64,000 bases of DNA from UKL13-2 sp036394575 (GTDB lineage: Bacteria > Pseudomonadota > Gammaproteobacteria > Burkholderiales > Usitatibacteraceae). Where the stretch lies: contig DASWEY010000026.1 in assembly GCA_036394575.1 (NCBI GenBank), forward strand, positions 1 to 64,000, written 5' to 3'. The position numbers were made by a program, and so were the translations under genes. This document shows, piece by piece, positions 35,344 to 43,475 of the stretch (positions are counted from its first letter, which is position 1; every line of letters starts with the position of its first letter). The notes under the pieces were generated by a model. The model was not told where the DNA came from. It was given only the letters and a program-made list of their open reading frames with translations, and ran no database searches.

Positions 35344-35440
35344 GAATTTCGTCGTCCCGGCGCAGGCCGGGGCCCAGTCCGTCCAAATGTTTGAATATAC
35401 GAAGGACTGGATTCCGGCCTTCGCCGGAATGACGGAATTC
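35344..35440. repeat. Long imperfect inverted repeat with CCGGCG...CGCCGG arms
   Basis: Arms of about 37 bases (35344-35380 and 35404-35440) are complementary with a few mismatches, separated by 23 bases. Each arm holds its own small palindrome (CCGGCGCAGGCCGG and CCGGCCTTCGCCGG). The ends read GAATT and GAATTC. It lies 17 bases after repeat copy D. Confidence 0.75.
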
Positions 35441-35506
35441 TTTTTGTATTCGCCTAAAGCACCACGATCTTTAGCCGGTATCAAGGCCGCGGCTTGACGC
35501 ACCGCC

Positions 35507-35512
35507 TATAAT
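35507..35512 (+). promoter_or_regulatory. -10 hexamer TATAAT six bases before the EamA transporter start (probable leaderless promoter)
   Basis: TATAAT, then CGCCCC, then ATG at 35519: the same spacing as at ftsK. No ribosome site is visible. TTGACG occurs nearby at 35494 but only 7 bases from the hexamer, so it cannot be its -35. Confidence 0.55.
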
Positions 35513-35518
35513 CGCCCC

Positions 35519-36466
35519 ATGTCCTCGCACGCCTCGCCCTCCGTCCACCGCTGGTGGCTGTCGCCTTATCTGCTGCTCTCTCTCACCTCGCTGTTCTGGT
35601 CGCTCAACTGGGTGATCGGGCGCGCCGTGGTCGGCCGCGTGCCGCCGGTGGCGCTGGCGTACTGGCGCTGGTCGCTGGCGGTGCTGATCATGCTGCCGCT
35701 GGCCTTGCCGCAGATCCGCGCGCACTGGCCGCTGATTCGCCGCCACTGGAAAATCACCGTGCTGCTGGCCATGGTCGGCACCGGTTTCCACAATATGTTT
35801 TCCTACGTCGGCCTCAACTACACCACGGCCACCAATGGCGTGATGCTGAACTCGGCGATCCCGGTGCTGATCGTGGTGATCGGCATGCTGTTCTTCGGCC
35901 TGCGCACCACGGCCCTGCAAATGCTGGGCGTGGCGGTGTCGCTGTTCGGGGTGCTGGCGATCATTTCCAAGGGCCATCTCGAAACCCTGGCGACGTTCCA
36001 GTTCAATATTGGCGATCTGATCGTGCTGGGCTCGATGGTGCTGTGGGCCATCTATACGCTGTTGCTCAAATGGCGGCCGGCCGGCATTCCGCCGATTGCC
36101 TTCCTCTGTGCCTGTGGCATCGTCGGCGTGGTGGCGATGACGCCGGTGTATGCCTGGGAATTGGCGGCGGGCAAATCGATCGTGTGGTCGTGGCCGGTGG
36201 CCGGTGCGTTTTTGTATCTCGGAATATTTCCTTCTTTCCTCGGTTATGTATTCTGGAATAAAGGCGTCGAACAGGTCGGCCCGAATGTGGCGGGCTTGTT
36301 CGTGCACCTGATGCCGGTATTCGGCAGCCTGCTCGCCTGGCTGTTGCTCGACGAGCGCCTGTACTGGTTTCATCTGGCCGGCATCGCGCTGATCCTGCTG
36401 GGCATCTATCTGACCACGCGCAAAACCGCGACGGTGTTGGAACCTGCGGCAGAGGGGGGCGATTAG
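35519..36466 (+). CDS. DMT superfamily EamA-type transporter
   Basis: Inner membrane protein of 315 residues with about ten hydrophobic segments and two EamA repeats (about 20-150 and 165-300). Typical features are SLFWSLNWVIGRAVVGRVPPVALAYWRW-like text at the start of the first repeat, split here by position 30, and GLFVHLMPVFGSLLAWLLLDE near the end of the second. Family members export amino acids or other metabolites; the substrate is unknown. sixA begins within its stop codon (the TAG and GTG share a G), suggesting co-translation. Confidence 0.9.
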   Translation: MSSHASPSVHRWWLSPYLLLSLTSLFWSLNWVIGRAVVGRVPPVALAYWRWSLAVLIMLPLALPQIRAHWPLIRRHWKITVLLAMVGTGFHNMFSYVGLNYTTATNGVMLNSAIPVLIVVIGMLFFGLRTTALQMLGVAVSLFGVLAIISKGHLETLATFQFNIGDLIVLGSMVLWAIYTLLLKWRPAGIPPIAFLCACGIVGVVAMTPVYAWELAAGKSIVWSWPVAGAFLYLGIFPSFLGYVFWNKGVEQVGPNVAGLFVHLMPVFGSLLAWLLLDERLYWFHLAGIALILLGIYLTTRKTATVLEPAAEGGD

Positions 36467-36936
36467 TGCAAATCATTTTATGGCGCCACGCCGAGGCCGA
36501 GGACCACGCCCCGAACGATCTGGCGCGCCGTCTCACCGCCAAGGGGCAGAAGCAGGCCGAGGCCATGGCGCGCTGGCTGAAGCAGCATGTGGATAGCGAT
36601 CTTGCGCAATGGCGCATCATCTCCAGCCCGGCGGTGCGCACGCAGCAGACCGCGGCTGCGCTCGAACTGCACTTTGCCACCGAGCCGGCGATTGCGCCGG
36701 ACAATGGTTCCGCCGCGATGATTGCCGTCGCAGGGTGGCCGGATGCGCTAAAAAACGTGCTGGTCGTCGGCCATCAGCCGACGCTGGGCATGGTCGCCGC
36801 GCAACTGCTCAACGGCGCTGAAGGTTATGTGTCGGTGAAGAAGGGCGCGATCTGGTGGTTTGAATCGCGCCGGCGCGATGGCAAACCGCAAACCGTGCTG
36901 CGCGCCATGGCCACGCCGGAATCGATCATGATGTAG
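36466..36936 (+). CDS. sixA: Phosphohistidine phosphatase SixA
   Basis: Histidine phosphatase family protein of 156 residues. The N-terminus has IILWRHAEAED (RHA type, as in SixA), ISSPAVRTQQTAAAL and VVGHQPTLGMVAAQLL. SixA of E. coli dephosphorylates phosphohistidine on signalling proteins such as NPr. The start is GTG, overlapping the stop of the transporter gene by one base. Its neighbour on the other side is the convergent ppx gene. Confidence 0.9.
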   Translation: MQIILWRHAEAEDHAPNDLARRLTAKGQKQAEAMARWLKQHVDSDLAQWRIISSPAVRTQQTAAALELHFATEPAIAPDNGSAAMIAVAGWPDALKNVLVVGHQPTLGMVAAQLLNGAEGYVSVKKGAIWWFESRRRDGKPQTVLRAMATPESIMM

Positions 36937-36965
36937 AGCCGGTGCTGCAGTCCGGGTACCGGCCG

Positions 36966-38462
36966 CTACACTGCCTTGGCGCCGGACAGCAGCACATTGA
37001 TGCCGATGCCGGCCCACTCCGCCGCTTCCTGCCGGAGCTCGTAATCGGTGAGGTCGTGGCCGGCCAGCCAGTCGGGATCGGCATCCAGCTTGAATACTTC
37101 GCCGATGCGCGACACCGACAAGGGCTTGCCGTCGAGCGCGCGACGGCTGCGCGACAGCAGCACCGCCAGGCGCAGGCACAGCACGCGCGCGGCGAAGGCA
37201 CGGTCGCGCAACAGCTCGGCGGCGACCTTGGCGAGCTTGCCGCGCTGCGCCAGGATCAGCGCCGCCAGCGCGGCCTGTTCGCGCTTTGAAAACCCGGGCA
37301 TATCGGCATTGCTGATGATGTAGGCCGAGTGCTTGTGAAAGCCGGCTTGCGCGATCGAGATGCCGATCTCGTGCAGGCGGCAGGCCCAGCCCAGTGTCTG
37401 CCGCGCCTGGAAGCTGCGCTCCTCGTCGATTTCATCGTTGACGGAATTGAAAAAACGCATCGCCAGGTTTTCCACGCGCGTCGCCTGCGCATGGTCGATG
37501 TGATAACGCTTGCCGAACTGCGACACGGTGGCGTCGCGGATGTCCTCGTGAAAACCGCGGCCGAGCAGATCGTAGAGCACGCCGTCGCGCAGCGCGGTAT
37601 CGGCGATCGCCATTTCCTCGAGGCCCAGTTCGGCGAAGATGGCGCTCATGATGGCGAGGCCGCCGGGCAGCACCGGCAGGCGGTCGCCTTTCACGCCGGG
37701 CAGGTCCAGCGATTTGAAATCGCCGGCGCGCAGCGCCTTGTCCTTGAGCCATTCCAGGCCCGCGCGGGTGATGCCGTGCGGGCTCTGGCCGTTCTCGACA
37801 AGGATGATGCCCAGCGCCCTGGCGGTGCCGCTGGAGCCATAGACATCGCGCCAGCCTTCCTTGCGGAAGGCGGTGGTGATCGATTCCAGTTCGCGCGCGG
37901 CGGCGTACTGCGCGTCCTTGAAGGATTTCTTATCGATCTTGCCGCCGGGAAAATAACGCTCCGAATAGGTCACGCAGCCCATGTACAGGCTTTCCAGCAC
38001 CTTCGGTTTGAGGCGGTGGCCGATGATGAACTCGGTGGAGCCGCCGCCGATATCGACCACCAGGCGATTGTGATTGGCCGGCGGCAGGCTTTGCGCGACG
38101 CCGACATAGATCAGGCGCGCTTCCTCGCGGCCGGCGATGATTTCGATCGGGTAGCCCAGCGCCGCCTCGGCATCGCGCACAAAGGCATCCGCGTTCTTGG
38201 CCACGCGCAGGGCATTGGTGCCGACCACGCGCACTGCATCTTTCGGCAAGCCGCGCAGGCGCTCGGCAAACAGGCGCAGCGCGGTCAGCGCGCGCTCGGC
38301 GGTTTTGCCATCGATCTTTTTGTCGGGCGTTACGCCGGCGCCCAGGCGCACGGTTTCCTTGAGACTGTCCAGCGGATAAAGCTGGTGGTCCACCACGCGT
38401 GCGATCTGCAGATGAAAACTGTTGGAGCCGAGATCGACGGCGGCGAGGGTGTGTTGGGGCAT
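36966..38462 (-). CDS. ppx: Exopolyphosphatase
   Basis: Degrades inorganic polyphosphate (or pppGpp) from its ends. The 498-residue protein has the actin-like fold with AAVDLGSNSFHLQIARV at the start and VVDIGGGSTEFIIG around residue 140, then a C-terminal HD-like helical domain (CRLHEIGISIAQAGFHKHSA). The ATG at 38462 matches the family start. It is divergent from ppk1 with 96 bases between, an arrangement that puts synthesis and breakdown of polyphosphate under a shared control region. Confidence 0.95.
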   Translation of the reverse strand: MPQHTLAAVDLGSNSFHLQIARVVDHQLYPLDSLKETVRLGAGVTPDKKIDGKTAERALTALRLFAERLRGLPKDAVRVVGTNALRVAKNADAFVRDAEAALGYPIEIIAGREEARLIYVGVAQSLPPANHNRLVVDIGGGSTEFIIGHRLKPKVLESLYMGCVTYSERYFPGGKIDKKSFKDAQYAAARELESITTAFRKEGWRDVYGSSGTARALGIILVENGQSPHGITRAGLEWLKDKALRAGDFKSLDLPGVKGDRLPVLPGGLAIMSAIFAELGLEEMAIADTALRDGVLYDLLGRGFHEDIRDATVSQFGKRYHIDHAQATRVENLAMRFFNSVNDEIDEERSFQARQTLGWACRLHEIGISIAQAGFHKHSAYIISNADMPGFSKREQAALAALILAQRGKLAKVAAELLRDRAFAARVLCLRLAVLLSRSRRALDGKPLSVSRIGEVFKLDADPDWLAGHDLTDYELRQEAAEWAGIGINVLLSGAKAV

Positions 38463-38529
38463 TTCAGCGGCGCAATGAGCGGAAATTTTCTTGAGCGGAA
38501 GTATGTCACATCCACTGCACGGCCAGCGC

Positions 38530-38550
38530 ACGTCATGGAAATGTCATAAG
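38530..38550 (+). promoter_or_regulatory. Candidate PHO box upstream of ppk1
   Basis: Two GTCAT half-sites start exactly 11 bases apart (38532 and 38543) in CACGTCATGGAAATGTCATA, the spacing of PhoB boxes (consensus CTGTCAT-AAAT-CTGTCAT). Another TGTCAC lies at 38504. The site is just before the ppk1 start and between ppx and ppk1. PhoB control of polyphosphate genes is known in other bacteria; here it is a prediction. Confidence 0.45.
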
Positions 38551-38558
38551 CTGCGGGT

Positions 38559-40700
38559 ATGGTGAAACACAAATCAAAAACGCCGAGTCGCATGGCCGCC
38601 ACCCGAAAACCCAGCCGCTTCCTGAACCGCGAAATCCAGTTGCTCGCGTTCAACCAGCGGGTGCTGGCGCAGGCGGAGGACCGGACCGTTCCGCTGCTGG
38701 AGCGGCTCAGGTTCCTGTCGATCGTCTCGTCGAATATGGACGAATTCTTCGAAATCCGCGTCGCCGGCCTGAAGGAGCAGATCAAGCTCAATTCGGTGAC
38801 GCGCGAGGCCGATGGCCGCTCGGCGCTTGAAACCTTCAAGGTGGTGGCGAACGAGGCGCATCAACTGGTGGCGCGCCAGTACGCCTTGCTGAACGACGAG
38901 ATGTTTCCGGCGATGGCCGCGCAGGGCATCCGTTTTGTGCGCCGCGCGCAATGGACGGCGGCCCAGCAGGCCTGGATCAAGGGTTATTTTTTCCGCGAAA
39001 TGATGCCGGTGCTGACGCCGATCGGGCTCGATCCGGCGCACCCGTTCCCACGCATTTTCAACAAATCGCTCAACTTCGCGGTCGAGCTCAGCGGCCGCGA
39101 TGCCTTCGGCCGCGATTCCCTGCGCGCCATCGTGCAGGCGCCGCGCGTGCTGCCGCGGGTGATCCGCCTGCCGCGCGAGCTGAGCAGCGGCGACAACGAC
39201 TTTATCTTTCTGACCTCGGTGCTGCACGCGCATGTGGGCGAACTGTTCGCCGGCATGGAAGTGCTGGGCTGCTATCAGTTCCGCGTGACGCGCAACTCCG
39301 ATCTGTTTGTCGACGAGGAGGAGGTCAAGAACCTGCGCCTGGCCTTGCAGGGCGAATTGCCGCAGCGGCACCTGGGCGATGCGGTGCGGCTGGAGGTGGC
39401 CGACAATTGCTCGCCGGAAATGGAGAGCTTCCTGCTGGCGCAATTCGAGCTTCAGGAAATCGATCTGTACCGCGTCAACGGCCCGGTGAACCTGGTGCGC
39501 CTGATGAGCGTGCCGGATGAAGTCGCGCGCGCCGATCTCAAGTATGCGTCGTTCGTTCCCGGCGTGCCCAAGCCGATCATCAAGGTGGCCAAGGGCAAGG
39601 ACATATTCGAGACGCTGAAAAAACACGATGTGCTGCTGCATCATCCCTTCCAGAGTTTCACACCGGTGATCGAATTCATCCAGCAGGCGGCGCGCGATCC
39701 GCTGGTGGTGGCGATCAAGCAGACGGTGTATCGCACCGGCACCGACTCGGTGATCATGGAGGCCCTGATCGACGCCGCCAAGCGCGGCAAGGAAGTGACC
39801 GTGGTGGTCGAGCTGATGGCGCGCTTCGATGAAGAGGCCAACCTCAACTGGGCGGCCAAGCTGGAAGAAGTGGGGGCGCATGTGGTCTACGGCGTGGTCG
39901 GCCACAAGACCCACGCCAAGATGGCCCTGATCGTGCGCCGCGAATATGCCTCGGGTGACGAAGGCAAGCGGGTGCTGCGGCGCTATGTGCATCTGGGCAC
40001 CGGCAATTACCATACGCGCACCGCCGGCCTCTACACCGACTTCGGCCTGATCACGGCCAACGAAGGCATCTGCGCCGACGTCAACGATGTGTTTGTGCAG
40101 CTCACCGGGCTGGGCAAGGCGACCAAGCTGGCGCATGTCTGGCAGGCGCCGTTCACCCTGCATGAACGCGTGCTCCATGCCATCGACAATGAAACCAGGA
40201 TCGCCAAGGCCGGCAAGCGCGGCGTGATCATTGCCAAGATGAATTCCCTGCTTGAGCCGCAAGTGATCGAAGCGCTGTACCGCGCCTCGGCGGCGGGCGT
40301 CAAAATCGACCTGATCGTGCGCGGGGTCTGCGCCCTGCGTCCGGGCGTTGCGGGGCTGTCGGAGAATATCCGCGTGCGCTCGGTGGTGGGCCGCTTCCTC
40401 GAACATTCGCGGATTTTCTATTTCCGCAACGGCGGCCAGGAGCGCGTGATGCTGTCCAGCGCCGATTGGATGGAGCGCAATTTTTTCCGCCGCATCGAGC
40501 TGTGCTTCCCGGTTCTCGACGCCAGGCTAAAAAAGCGCGTGATCGGCGAAGGGCTGACGCCCTATCTGCGGGACAATGCGCAGACTTGGGAAATGGACGG
40601 CGAGGGCGGTTATACGCGCCGCAAGCCGGCCGGCGGTGCGCGCGGCGTGCGCAAGGTGGCGCAGGAAGAATTGCTGGCCCTGCTGGCGCTGCCGGACTAG
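38559..40700 (+). CDS. ppk1: Polyphosphate kinase 1
   Basis: Makes inorganic polyphosphate from ATP. The 713-residue protein starts with FLNREIQLLAFNQRVLAQA of the N-terminal domain, then the head domain, and two phospholipase D-like catalytic domains. The autophosphorylated histidine is in GTGNYHTRTAGLYTDF (His about residue 485), and FFRNGGQERVMLSSADWMER carries later conserved residues. Length is normal for PPK1. Divergent from ppx, convergent with bamD. Confidence 0.96.
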   Translation: MVKHKSKTPSRMAATRKPSRFLNREIQLLAFNQRVLAQAEDRTVPLLERLRFLSIVSSNMDEFFEIRVAGLKEQIKLNSVTREADGRSALETFKVVANEAHQLVARQYALLNDEMFPAMAAQGIRFVRRAQWTAAQQAWIKGYFFREMMPVLTPIGLDPAHPFPRIFNKSLNFAVELSGRDAFGRDSLRAIVQAPRVLPRVIRLPRELSSGDNDFIFLTSVLHAHVGELFAGMEVLGCYQFRVTRNSDLFVDEEEVKNLRLALQGELPQRHLGDAVRLEVADNCSPEMESFLLAQFELQEIDLYRVNGPVNLVRLMSVPDEVARADLKYASFVPGVPKPIIKVAKGKDIFETLKKHDVLLHHPFQSFTPVIEFIQQAARDPLVVAIKQTVYRTGTDSVIMEALIDAAKRGKEVTVVVELMARFDEEANLNWAAKLEEVGAHVVYGVVGHKTHAKMALIVRREYASGDEGKRVLRRYVHLGTGNYHTRTAGLYTDFGLITANEGICADVNDVFVQLTGLGKATKLAHVWQAPFTLHERVLHAIDNETRIAKAGKRGVIIAKMNSLLEPQVIEALYRASAAGVKIDLIVRGVCALRPGVAGLSENIRVRSVVGRFLEHSRIFYFRNGGQERVMLSSADWMERNFFRRIELCFPVLDARLKKRVIGEGLTPYLRDNAQTWEMDGEGGYTRRKPAGGARGVRKVAQEELLALLALPD

Positions 40701-40719
40701 CGTGCGAGCGCCCGGCCGG

Positions 40720-41547
40720 CTACCAGAATTTCCACCAGGGTCCGTTGCCGTCGCGGTTTTGCGTGATCATGCTGTTGTTTGGAAAGTTTTTTTCCAGCAC
40801 GAGGCGCGACGATTCGGCGAGATCGGGCATATCCATCTTCTTGTACGCCAGCACGCTGATCACCAGGGCCTCCTCGATGGCGGGGGCCTGCGGGTAGCGC
40901 TGCAGCACATTCTGCGAACGGTTCACGGCGGCAAGATAGCCGCCGCGATTGTAGTAGTAGCGGGCCACGGTGACATCGTGCTTGGCCAGCGAATTGACCA
41001 GATATGCCATGCGATTGCGCGAGTCCGGGGCATAGCTGCTGTCCGGGAAGCGCGTCACCAGATCCTTGAACACGTCGAAGGATTCGCGCAGCGCCTTGGG
41101 GTCGCGCTCGGAGGGATCCAGATTGAGCAGGTCGCCGAACACGCCGAGGTCGGGCTTGAAATAGGCAAGCGCCTTCAAATACAAGGCGTAATCCAGATTC
41201 GGGTGATTGGGGTGCAGCTTGATGAAGCGGTCGCAGGCGGCCACGGCCTCGGCGGTATTGTTGTCCTTGTATTGCGCATAGGCGGTATCGAGCTGCGCCT
41301 GCTGGGCATAACGGCCGAAGGGGTAGCGGGCTTCCAGCGCCTCGTATCCCTTGACGGCGCCCGGATAGTTGCCGCTGTCGAGATCGCCCTTGGCATTTTC
41401 GTAGAACTGTTCCACCGTCCAGTTTTTCTTCGGGTCCAGCTTGTCGCTGAAAGAGCATCCCGACAGCAGCAATGTCGCGCAAAAAAAGGCGGCGAGGGCG
41501 CGGACAAACGGTATCGGACGAAGGGTGCTGCGACGGGTTCGTGTCAT
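40720..41547 (-). CDS. bamD: Outer membrane protein assembly factor BamD
   Basis: Essential lipoprotein of the BAM complex that inserts beta-barrel proteins into the outer membrane. The 275-residue precursor has a signal peptide with a lipobox LLLSGC (lipid-carrying Cys31), then TPR-like repeats: VEQFYENAKGDLDSGNYPGA, RYPFGRYAQQAQLDTAYAQY, and FIKLHPNHPNLDYALYLKAL. The ATG at 41547 was chosen on the signal peptide; a longer open frame upstream is the shadow of rluD. Only nine bases separate it from the divergent rluD start. Confidence 0.95.
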   Translation of the reverse strand: MTRTRRSTLRPIPFVRALAAFFCATLLLSGCSFSDKLDPKKNWTVEQFYENAKGDLDSGNYPGAVKGYEALEARYPFGRYAQQAQLDTAYAQYKDNNTAEAVAACDRFIKLHPNHPNLDYALYLKALAYFKPDLGVFGDLLNLDPSERDPKALRESFDVFKDLVTRFPDSSYAPDSRNRMAYLVNSLAKHDVTVARYYYNRGGYLAAVNRSQNVLQRYPQAPAIEEALVISVLAYKKMDMPDLAESSRLVLEKNFPNNSMITQNRDGNGPWWKFW

Positions 41548-41556
41548 ACTTTGGCG

Positions 41557-42579
41557 ATGATACCTGTGGATCTCGAAGAGGAAGATTATAGCCCAAGCGA
41601 CATGGCGCCCCCCAATGTCGCCGGGGAAAAAACCCTTGAACTTGCCGTGCCCGCCGCCATGGCCGGCAGCCGCCTGGACCAGGCGCTGGCGGCGTTGCTG
41701 CCGGACTATTCGCGCAGCCGCCTGACGGCCATGATCAAGGACGGCTTGATACTGCTTGACGGCGAGGCAGTGCAGCCCAAAACCAAGCTGCTGGGCGGTG
41801 AAACCATTGACGCCCGGTTGCGCCCGCGCGAGGAGGAAACCGCCTTTGTCGCCGAGGATGTGCCGCTGGCGGTGATTCACGAAGACGAGGCGATCATCGT
41901 CATCGACAAGCCGGCGGGCCTGGTGGTGCATCCGGCGGCCGGCAACTGGCACGGCACCCTGCTCAACGGCTTGCTGTACCGCAATCCGCAGGTCGCCAAT
42001 CTGCCGCGCGCCGGCATCGTTCATCGCCTCGACAAGGACACCACCGGAGTCATGGTGGCGGCCAAGACCGAGGCGGCGCAGCTGTCCCTGGTGCGTCAAT
42101 TGCAATCGCGCAGCATGAGCCGCGTGTATACGGCCCTGGTGCGCGGCCAAGTGCCGGGCGCGGGCAAGGTCGATGCGCCGATCGGCCGCCACCCGCGTGA
42201 CCGCACCAAAATGGCCGTGGTCAACCCGCTGATCTACGGCGAGGCCAGCAGCGGCAAACCGGCGGTGACGCACTACAAGGTGCTGGAGCGTTTTGACTGG
42301 CATACCCTGCTGGAGTGCAAGCTGGAGACGGGACGCACCCACCAGATCCGGGTGCATATGCAGTCGATCGGCTTTCCGCTGGAATGCGATCCGGTCTACG
42401 GGCCGCCGGCGACCGCGATGGAAGCTTATGTGCGCGAAACCTTCCAGTCCTTCGGCAGGCAAGCCCTGCATGCGCGCAAATTGATCCTCGATCATCCGCT
42501 CGACGGCAAGCCCAGGACTTTCGAGGCCCCCTTGCCGGACGATATGCAGGATCTGATCGATTTTGTCGCGGAGCTCTGA
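41557..42579 (+). CDS. rluD: 23S rRNA pseudouridine synthase RluD
   Basis: Makes pseudouridines 1911, 1915 and 1917 in helix 69 of 23S rRNA. The 340-residue protein has an S4-like domain (SRLDQALAALLPDYSRSRLT), the catalytic Asp in IVHRLDKDTTGVMVAAKT, and the RluA-family ending ETGRTHQIRVHMQSIGFPLECDPVYG. The start is uncertain: ATG 41557 gives an acidic extension MIPVDLEEEDYS; ATG 41602 (MAPPN) is also possible. pgeF follows without a gap. It is divergent from bamD, a conserved betaproteobacterial pair. Confidence 0.94.
   Translation: MIPVDLEEEDYSPSDMAPPNVAGEKTLELAVPAAMAGSRLDQALAALLPDYSRSRLTAMIKDGLILLDGEAVQPKTKLLGGETIDARLRPREEETAFVAEDVPLAVIHEDEAIIVIDKPAGLVVHPAAGNWHGTLLNGLLYRNPQVANLPRAGIVHRLDKDTTGVMVAAKTEAAQLSLVRQLQSRSMSRVYTALVRGQVPGAGKVDAPIGRHPRDRTKMAVVNPLIYGEASSGKPAVTHYKVLERFDWHTLLECKLETGRTHQIRVHMQSIGFPLECDPVYGPPATAMEAYVRETFQSFGRQALHARKLILDHPLDGKPRTFEAPLPDDMQDLIDFVAEL
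41585..41590 (-). promoter_or_regulatory. -10 hexamer TATAAT for bamD, inside the rluD 5' end
   Basis: On the minus strand TATAAT lies about 38 bases upstream of the bamD ATG. If rluD starts at 41557 the hexamer is inside its first dozen codons; if it starts at 41602 the hexamer is intergenic. No strong -35 is visible. Confidence 0.4.
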
Positions 42580-42594
42580 TTGCTGCCGGCAGAC

Positions 42595-43338
42595 ATGCAA
42601 TTGATCGTTCCGGATTGGCCGGCGCCCGGCAATATCCAGGCGCTGGCCACCAGTCGTCACGGCGGCGTCAGCGTGGGCCCCTGCGCCAGCCTCAATCTCG
42701 GCTTGCATGTCGGCGACGATCCGGCGGCAGTGGCCGAAAACCGGCGCCGCCTGACAGCCGTGCTGCCGCGCGTGCCGCTATGGCTGCGCCAGGTGCACGG
42801 TACCCGCGTACTGCGCGCGGAAGACTGGATCGACACCCTGCCCGCAGCAGAGATCGACGCGGATGCGGCGCATGCCGCGGCCGTCGACCTGCCCTGTGCG
42901 GTGATGATGGCCGACTGTCTGCCGGTGCTGTTCTGCGATCGGGCCGGGACCGAGGTGGCGGCCGCGCACGCGGGCTGGCGCGGGCTATGTGCGGGGGTGC
43001 TCGAAAATACGGTGGCGGCGATGCGGGCAGAACCGGATTCGCTGCTGGCCTGGCTGGGACCGGCCATCGGCCCGACAAAATTCGAAGTCGGCGGCGAAGT
43101 GCGTGAGGCTTTCATGGCGATGGATGCAAATGCCGCTGCGGCGTTCACCGCGCTGCCGTCGGCGGGAAAATTTCTCGCCGATATTTACCTGCTGGCCAGA
43201 CAGCGCCTCGCGCGCGCCGGTCTCGGACGGGTGTACGGCGGCGGTTACTGCACCGTCAGCGAGGAAGCGCGATTTTTTTCCTATCGCCGCGACAAGACCA
43301 CCGGGCGCATGGCAGCGCTGATCTGGCGGACCGGGTAG
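42595..43338 (+). CDS. pgeF: Peptidoglycan editing factor PgeF (laccase domain, YfiH family)
   Basis: DUF152/laccase-domain protein of about 247 residues. It carries the zinc-ligand motifs RQVHGT, MADCLPVLFCD and AAHAGWRGLCAGV. E. coli YfiH removes wrongly incorporated L-Ser from the peptidoglycan precursor, and mammalian FAMIN relatives are purine nucleoside enzymes. A TTG directly after the rluD stop (42580) is an alternative start; the ATG at 42595 (MQLIVPDWPAPG) fits the family better. No ribosome site is clear for either, consistent with coupling to rluD. Confidence 0.92.
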   Translation: MQLIVPDWPAPGNIQALATSRHGGVSVGPCASLNLGLHVGDDPAAVAENRRRLTAVLPRVPLWLRQVHGTRVLRAEDWIDTLPAAEIDADAAHAAAVDLPCAVMMADCLPVLFCDRAGTEVAAAHAGWRGLCAGVLENTVAAMRAEPDSLLAWLGPAIGPTKFEVGGEVREAFMAMDANAAAAFTALPSAGKFLADIYLLARQRLARAGLGRVYGGGYCTVSEEARFFSYRRDKTTGRMAALIWRTG

Positions 43339-43390
43339 CGCCCCGGGTAGTCGCGGCCGGCGAGGCCGCCGGGCATGGTAAACTTGTGCA

Positions 43391-43409
43391 AATGCAATAA
43401 GGTTGCATT
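43391..43409. promoter_or_regulatory. Zur-like operator dyad upstream of the ZIP transporter
   Basis: AATGCAA-TAAGG-TTGCATT is a perfect 7-bp inverted repeat with a 5-base spacer. The outer AAATG and CATTA are 11 bases apart, the same geometry as proteobacterial Zur boxes (AAATG-N11-CATTT). It lies 67 bases before the GTG of the metal transporter gene, a fitting place for zinc-dependent repression. The regulator assignment is inference. Confidence 0.5.
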
Positions 43410-43475
43410 AAAAACATATCAATATCGTTTACGGCGCTCCGCCACGGGCTGCCGTCACCCGCGCAAACAAGCAAC

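Larger units (their letters stand above)
35149..35518. other. Intergenic region between the TctC gene and the EamA transporter, containing repeats
   Basis: A 370-base divergent gap holding palindromic repeat copy D (35260-35326), the inverted repeat at 35344-35440 and the -10 sequence of the EamA gene at 35507. No gene seen. Confidence 0.6.

Noticed and set aside
40720..42708. A 662-codon minus-strand frame that would make bamD far longer
   Set aside because: Everything before codon for the signal peptide at 41547 is the antisense shadow of rluD; BamD has its own signal peptide and lipobox at 41547.
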